Positions 61,601-64,000 of a stretch of 64,000 nucleotides of DNA are shown in pieces (within the stretch, counting starts at the first letter, position 1; each line of letters opens with the position of its first letter). Position numbers and translations under genes: made by a program. Origin of the DNA: Prunus persica (taxonomy: Eukaryota; Streptophyta; Magnoliopsida; Rosales; Rosaceae); contig NC_034009.1 of the NCBI RefSeq assembly GCF_000346465.2, positions 338,017-402,016 of the forward strand, in the 5' to 3' direction. The notes under the pieces were generated by a model that was not told the DNA's origin, made no database searches, and saw only the letters and a list, made by a program, of their open reading frames with translations.

Positions 61601-62069
61601 TTATGTCTTTGGTTTCTAAATCTGACCTACCAACCCGCTTTTCTCTTTCAAATAGGTGGAGGTGGCAAACACACTGTAAGAAAACATTTCACAGTGCTTG
61701 GAGGTGATCCAAAACCAAAACCACAAGCCTACCAGAAAAGGAGAAGGAATGAGAGTTTTGTAATCAAGGAGAAAGCAGGACCTGTTTATAATCACTGTTA
61801 GTATGCTATATCTTGAATCAGAAGTTATCTTTTCAAGTTTCCCTGTGAAGCACAGTTTTTCTCCTTTTATGTTTTGTCTCTTGAGGTTGAGGTGTGTAAG
61901 GTTGTTATTGTTGTTTAGTAACTTTGGTTCCTGATTTGTGGTAGCAGATGCAAATGGCTGTGGCTGGTGGGACTGCGACAGGGAAGGCATTGACAATGAA
62001 GAAGTAGGCCTCAATGAGATATGGGAAGGAGTGGGCTCTACCACATTGGGAGGAATAGAATGGCATTGA
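58665..62069 (+). CDS. Unrecognised plant protein with a duplicated exon, 275 aa
   Basis: I do not recognise the family. Six exons read in one frame with GT-AG introns: 58665-58750, 58854-58950, 59454-59709, 61153-61278, 61656-61796, 61948-62069; 828 nt. The N-terminus is basic and Ser-rich (MSSKKTPPRFRAVGQRSLPS). Exon 3 holds RPFSSIFGLRDLSECIDHD and a Lys/Glu-rich helix. Exons 4 and 5 encode two versions of one module: KHIARKHFTTLGGD...RNESFISKEKPGPVYN and KHTVRKHFTVLGGD...RNESFVIKEKAGPVYN. The end is aromatic and acidic: NGCGWWDCDREGID and EIWEGVGSTTLGGIEWH. No membrane segment or signal peptide is seen; nuclear location is plausible. Exon 2 was started at 58854 because the nearer AG would give a stop. 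Exon 6 has a TAGCAG double acceptor. The E2F-like site upstream hints at cell-cycle regulation. Confidence 0.8.
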
Positions 62070-63194
62070 TCTTTGGCTATAGATATCATGTCTTAATGAT
62101 AATAGAAAACTTGTGTAGAATACTTTGTCATTTCTCTCCCATTCCAGATCCCACCACATTTAGTGATGCCTTGTGTAATTTAAGGTTTATACATTGTATT
62201 GTTTTAACTTTTAACATGAAGATATCTTTTTAGCATGCTGGCTGGCTGTGGGTTTTTGACTGAACATCTTCAAGACCATCAAAATCCCCTAAAGATGGAC
62301 ATATGAATAACTAATCTTTTAGTATAAAGGAAATTAGATCTTACGTTATCAAAATTTGTTGAATTTAATGGCAAGACAAAACCTGATGTTGCATCACCGT
62401 TAGTACGTACAGAGACATCAAAATTTGTTAGAACAGTAGTGTAATTGAGTTGTAGGGTAATAATAATGAGTTTCCAATTTAGTTTTTACTATGATAGCTT
62501 TTTTTTTTTTTTTTTTAATGCTCAGAATCTCATTTCTCAATAGCTTACAAATCTCAAGAAACCCAGCTTGAGAAGCCTAGCCTTGTTCTTACATTCTTGA
62601 AGTTAGTTGAAGGTGCCGGCCTGCCTTCCCCTGCCTCATCCATCTCAGAATTTCTTTTTCTGCAACGCACTAGTACTAGTAACAAACCAGACGAGCTTTG
62701 AATTTGGGAGTAAGACTAGGAGCAAGCAATTTCTTATTTTCTTTTGCCAGATTTTGATAGATTCATAATTTCTGGTGTATTGGATTTGGAAGAGTTTGGA
62801 TTTGGTTTAGGGTCAGCCAAGTGATATGGAAGAAGATGAGAAACAAATTATAGTTTTAGTTTTAGAGTTTGGTTTAGGATAAACTTTATTAGGAAAAAGG
62901 GGCACCAAACCAGTGTGCCATTGTCCACGGGCATAGGAACAAGTAGTGCTCAGCTGATTCAACCTGCTGAAGACAGAGGGCAAGTGGGGGAGTCCAAAAT
63001 TATCGTTGTTTTTTATTACAGTAATAGGTGGAATGCACAAGAAAAAAAAAAAGGTGTCTTAGAACAATGAGCAACGATGCAGCTATACTAGTGTTAACAA
63101 AAACAAAGCAAGCGAATGCAAGCAAAACCTTGAAATAGAAGAAGATAAAGCGGTGCTTAAATATGAGTCCATTTTCATTAGGATGTGATGGGTG
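62070..63194. other. 3' UTR and convergent spacer
   Basis: 3' flanks of the plus-strand 275-aa gene and the minus-strand DUF295 gene. The part 63040-63194 resembles 45780-45930. No other gene is seen. Confidence 0.5.
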
Positions 63195-64000
63195 CTACCA
63201 AGGATTTGGGGTGAGCCATATGGCTCGTTGCCTTAATAAATTTAGACATGTATGGATGCCGTATACTAGATCATTATTAAGCAAATCATCAGTGTCAACG
63301 TTGATGGTGTCAAGGTATTCCATGCATTTCTGGAATAGAAACAATATCCGATCACGAAATCCGACAATCTCTACCCATCGATGAGGAGGTGGAGGACGAC
63401 CATTATTAGCAGCAGCATTATTATTGAATGCCAGCTTGAAAACTTGAAATTCTTCAGCATAATCATGTGGACATAGCAACAACTTCTCTAGAAAATTGTC
63501 TGGAAAAGTAATCATAAGCAACTCCGTTGATGCAGAGAAATCTTTTGCAAGGAAAAGACGACATATATGCTCGAACCTCACCCGATCTGGCCCGGAGTCG
63601 TCAAGTACAACCAACCTTTCAGCCCTGTATTGGATTTGCTGCTGCTGGTGATCATCATGATTATGTGTGTCAAACTTAAACACTATTAAAGACTCCGACG
63701 GGTTGTTGGTTGCAGCATATAGCTTCCCATCGATGAACTCTATATCTTCAAACCTGAGGCCCTCTTCAATTCGGGTCCATGATTTATCAGTGGGTCTACA
63801 GACAGCCAGCGTCGTCGTGTAATTAGTGGGTCTACGGACGGCCAGATTCGTTCTTTCAACATTCGTGGAAAGGCAAACCACAACAAGAGATGATGGGCTG
63901 CTTGTGGTTGGTACCGAGGAGGCTACAACTTTATTGATGAAAGGAGCAGTGATCTAATGTTTGCATCGTGGAAGCATCACTCGGCCACCTGAGATGGGAT
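63195..64000 (-). pseudogene. DUF295 (F-box/KIB-type) gene, 3' part, with in-frame TAG
   Basis: Minus-strand frame ending WLTPNPW-TAG at 63195. It carries the DUF295 beta-propeller features LAVCRPTDKSWTRI, DIEFIDGKLYAAT and LIVFKFD, known from plant F-box proteins of the SKIP23/KIB type. Going upstream, the same frame reads APFINKVVASSVPTTSS, then TAG at 63954-63956, and beyond it GGRVMLPRCKH, which again looks like the family. The stop therefore interrupts a coherent sequence, suggesting a nonsense mutation. The F-box end lies outside the window. If an intron removes the stop, the gene could be alive, but these genes usually have a single coding exon. Tandem His/Asp/Gln and Asn/Ala runs are present. 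Confidence 0.65.

Overview
This is nuclear DNA from a flowering plant. The genes are intron-rich with GT-AG introns, the spacers are AT-rich, (AG)n and (AT)n microsatellites sit in leaders and introns, and many short transposons are present. All recognised products are plant housekeeping or plant-specific families. The protein sequences and repeat types suggest a woody dicot, probably Rosaceae (Prunus- or Malus-like). That placement is inference, not something I could test.

Layout. 54-2173 (+): the last seven exons of dihydroxy-acid dehydratase (branched-chain amino acid synthesis). 2600-3590: an AT-rich array of palindromic hairpin units. 5.8-13.7 kb (+): a 789-aa RING-H2 ubiquitin ligase in eight coding exons. 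14.6-15.5 kb: a dead transposase-like tail with ATATCG-rich DNA. 16.1-19.4 kb (-): complete peroxisomal 3-ketoacyl-CoA thiolase in 14 exons. 19.7 kb: a near-perfect foldback MITE. 22.1-23.6 kb (-): a VAMP721/722-type R-SNARE. 25.5-29.7 kb (-): a CSLD1/4-type cellulose synthase-like D protein.

30.5-40.5 kb (-): a local family of F-box/phloem-protein-2 (PP2-B type) lectin genes. Two copies are intact, one has a frameshift and lost the start codon used by its sisters, and two are relics. A SINE and a LINE-like 3' end are inserted among them. 41.8-42.3 kb (+): a GCK-domain protein with a CxxC plus twin CX9C layout recalling MIA40. 45.9-50.4 kb: a DUF295 gene relic, a decayed LTR-retrotransposon gag and a duplicated repeat-rich block. 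50.7-51.6 kb: two GC-rich hAT-like MITEs. 53.7-56.7 kb (-): a short HEAT-repeat protein resembling the N-terminal part of importin-5. 57 kb: a MULE-like terminal-inverted-repeat element. 58.7-62.1 kb (+): an unrecognised 275-aa protein whose exons 4 and 5 are a tandem duplication. 63.2-64 kb (-): the 3' part of a DUF295 F-box-type gene with an in-frame stop near the window edge.

The genes share no operon-like logic and are independent loci. The most active part of the window is the PP2-B cluster, where duplication, decay and transposon insertion can all be read. I found no clear new multi-gene system. The best leads are the hairpin array, the MIA40-like cysteine pattern of the GCK protein, the exon-duplicated unknown protein and the short importin-like protein. 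Exon limits were placed by hand from splice signals, reading-frame continuity and remembered family sequences. No database search was run.
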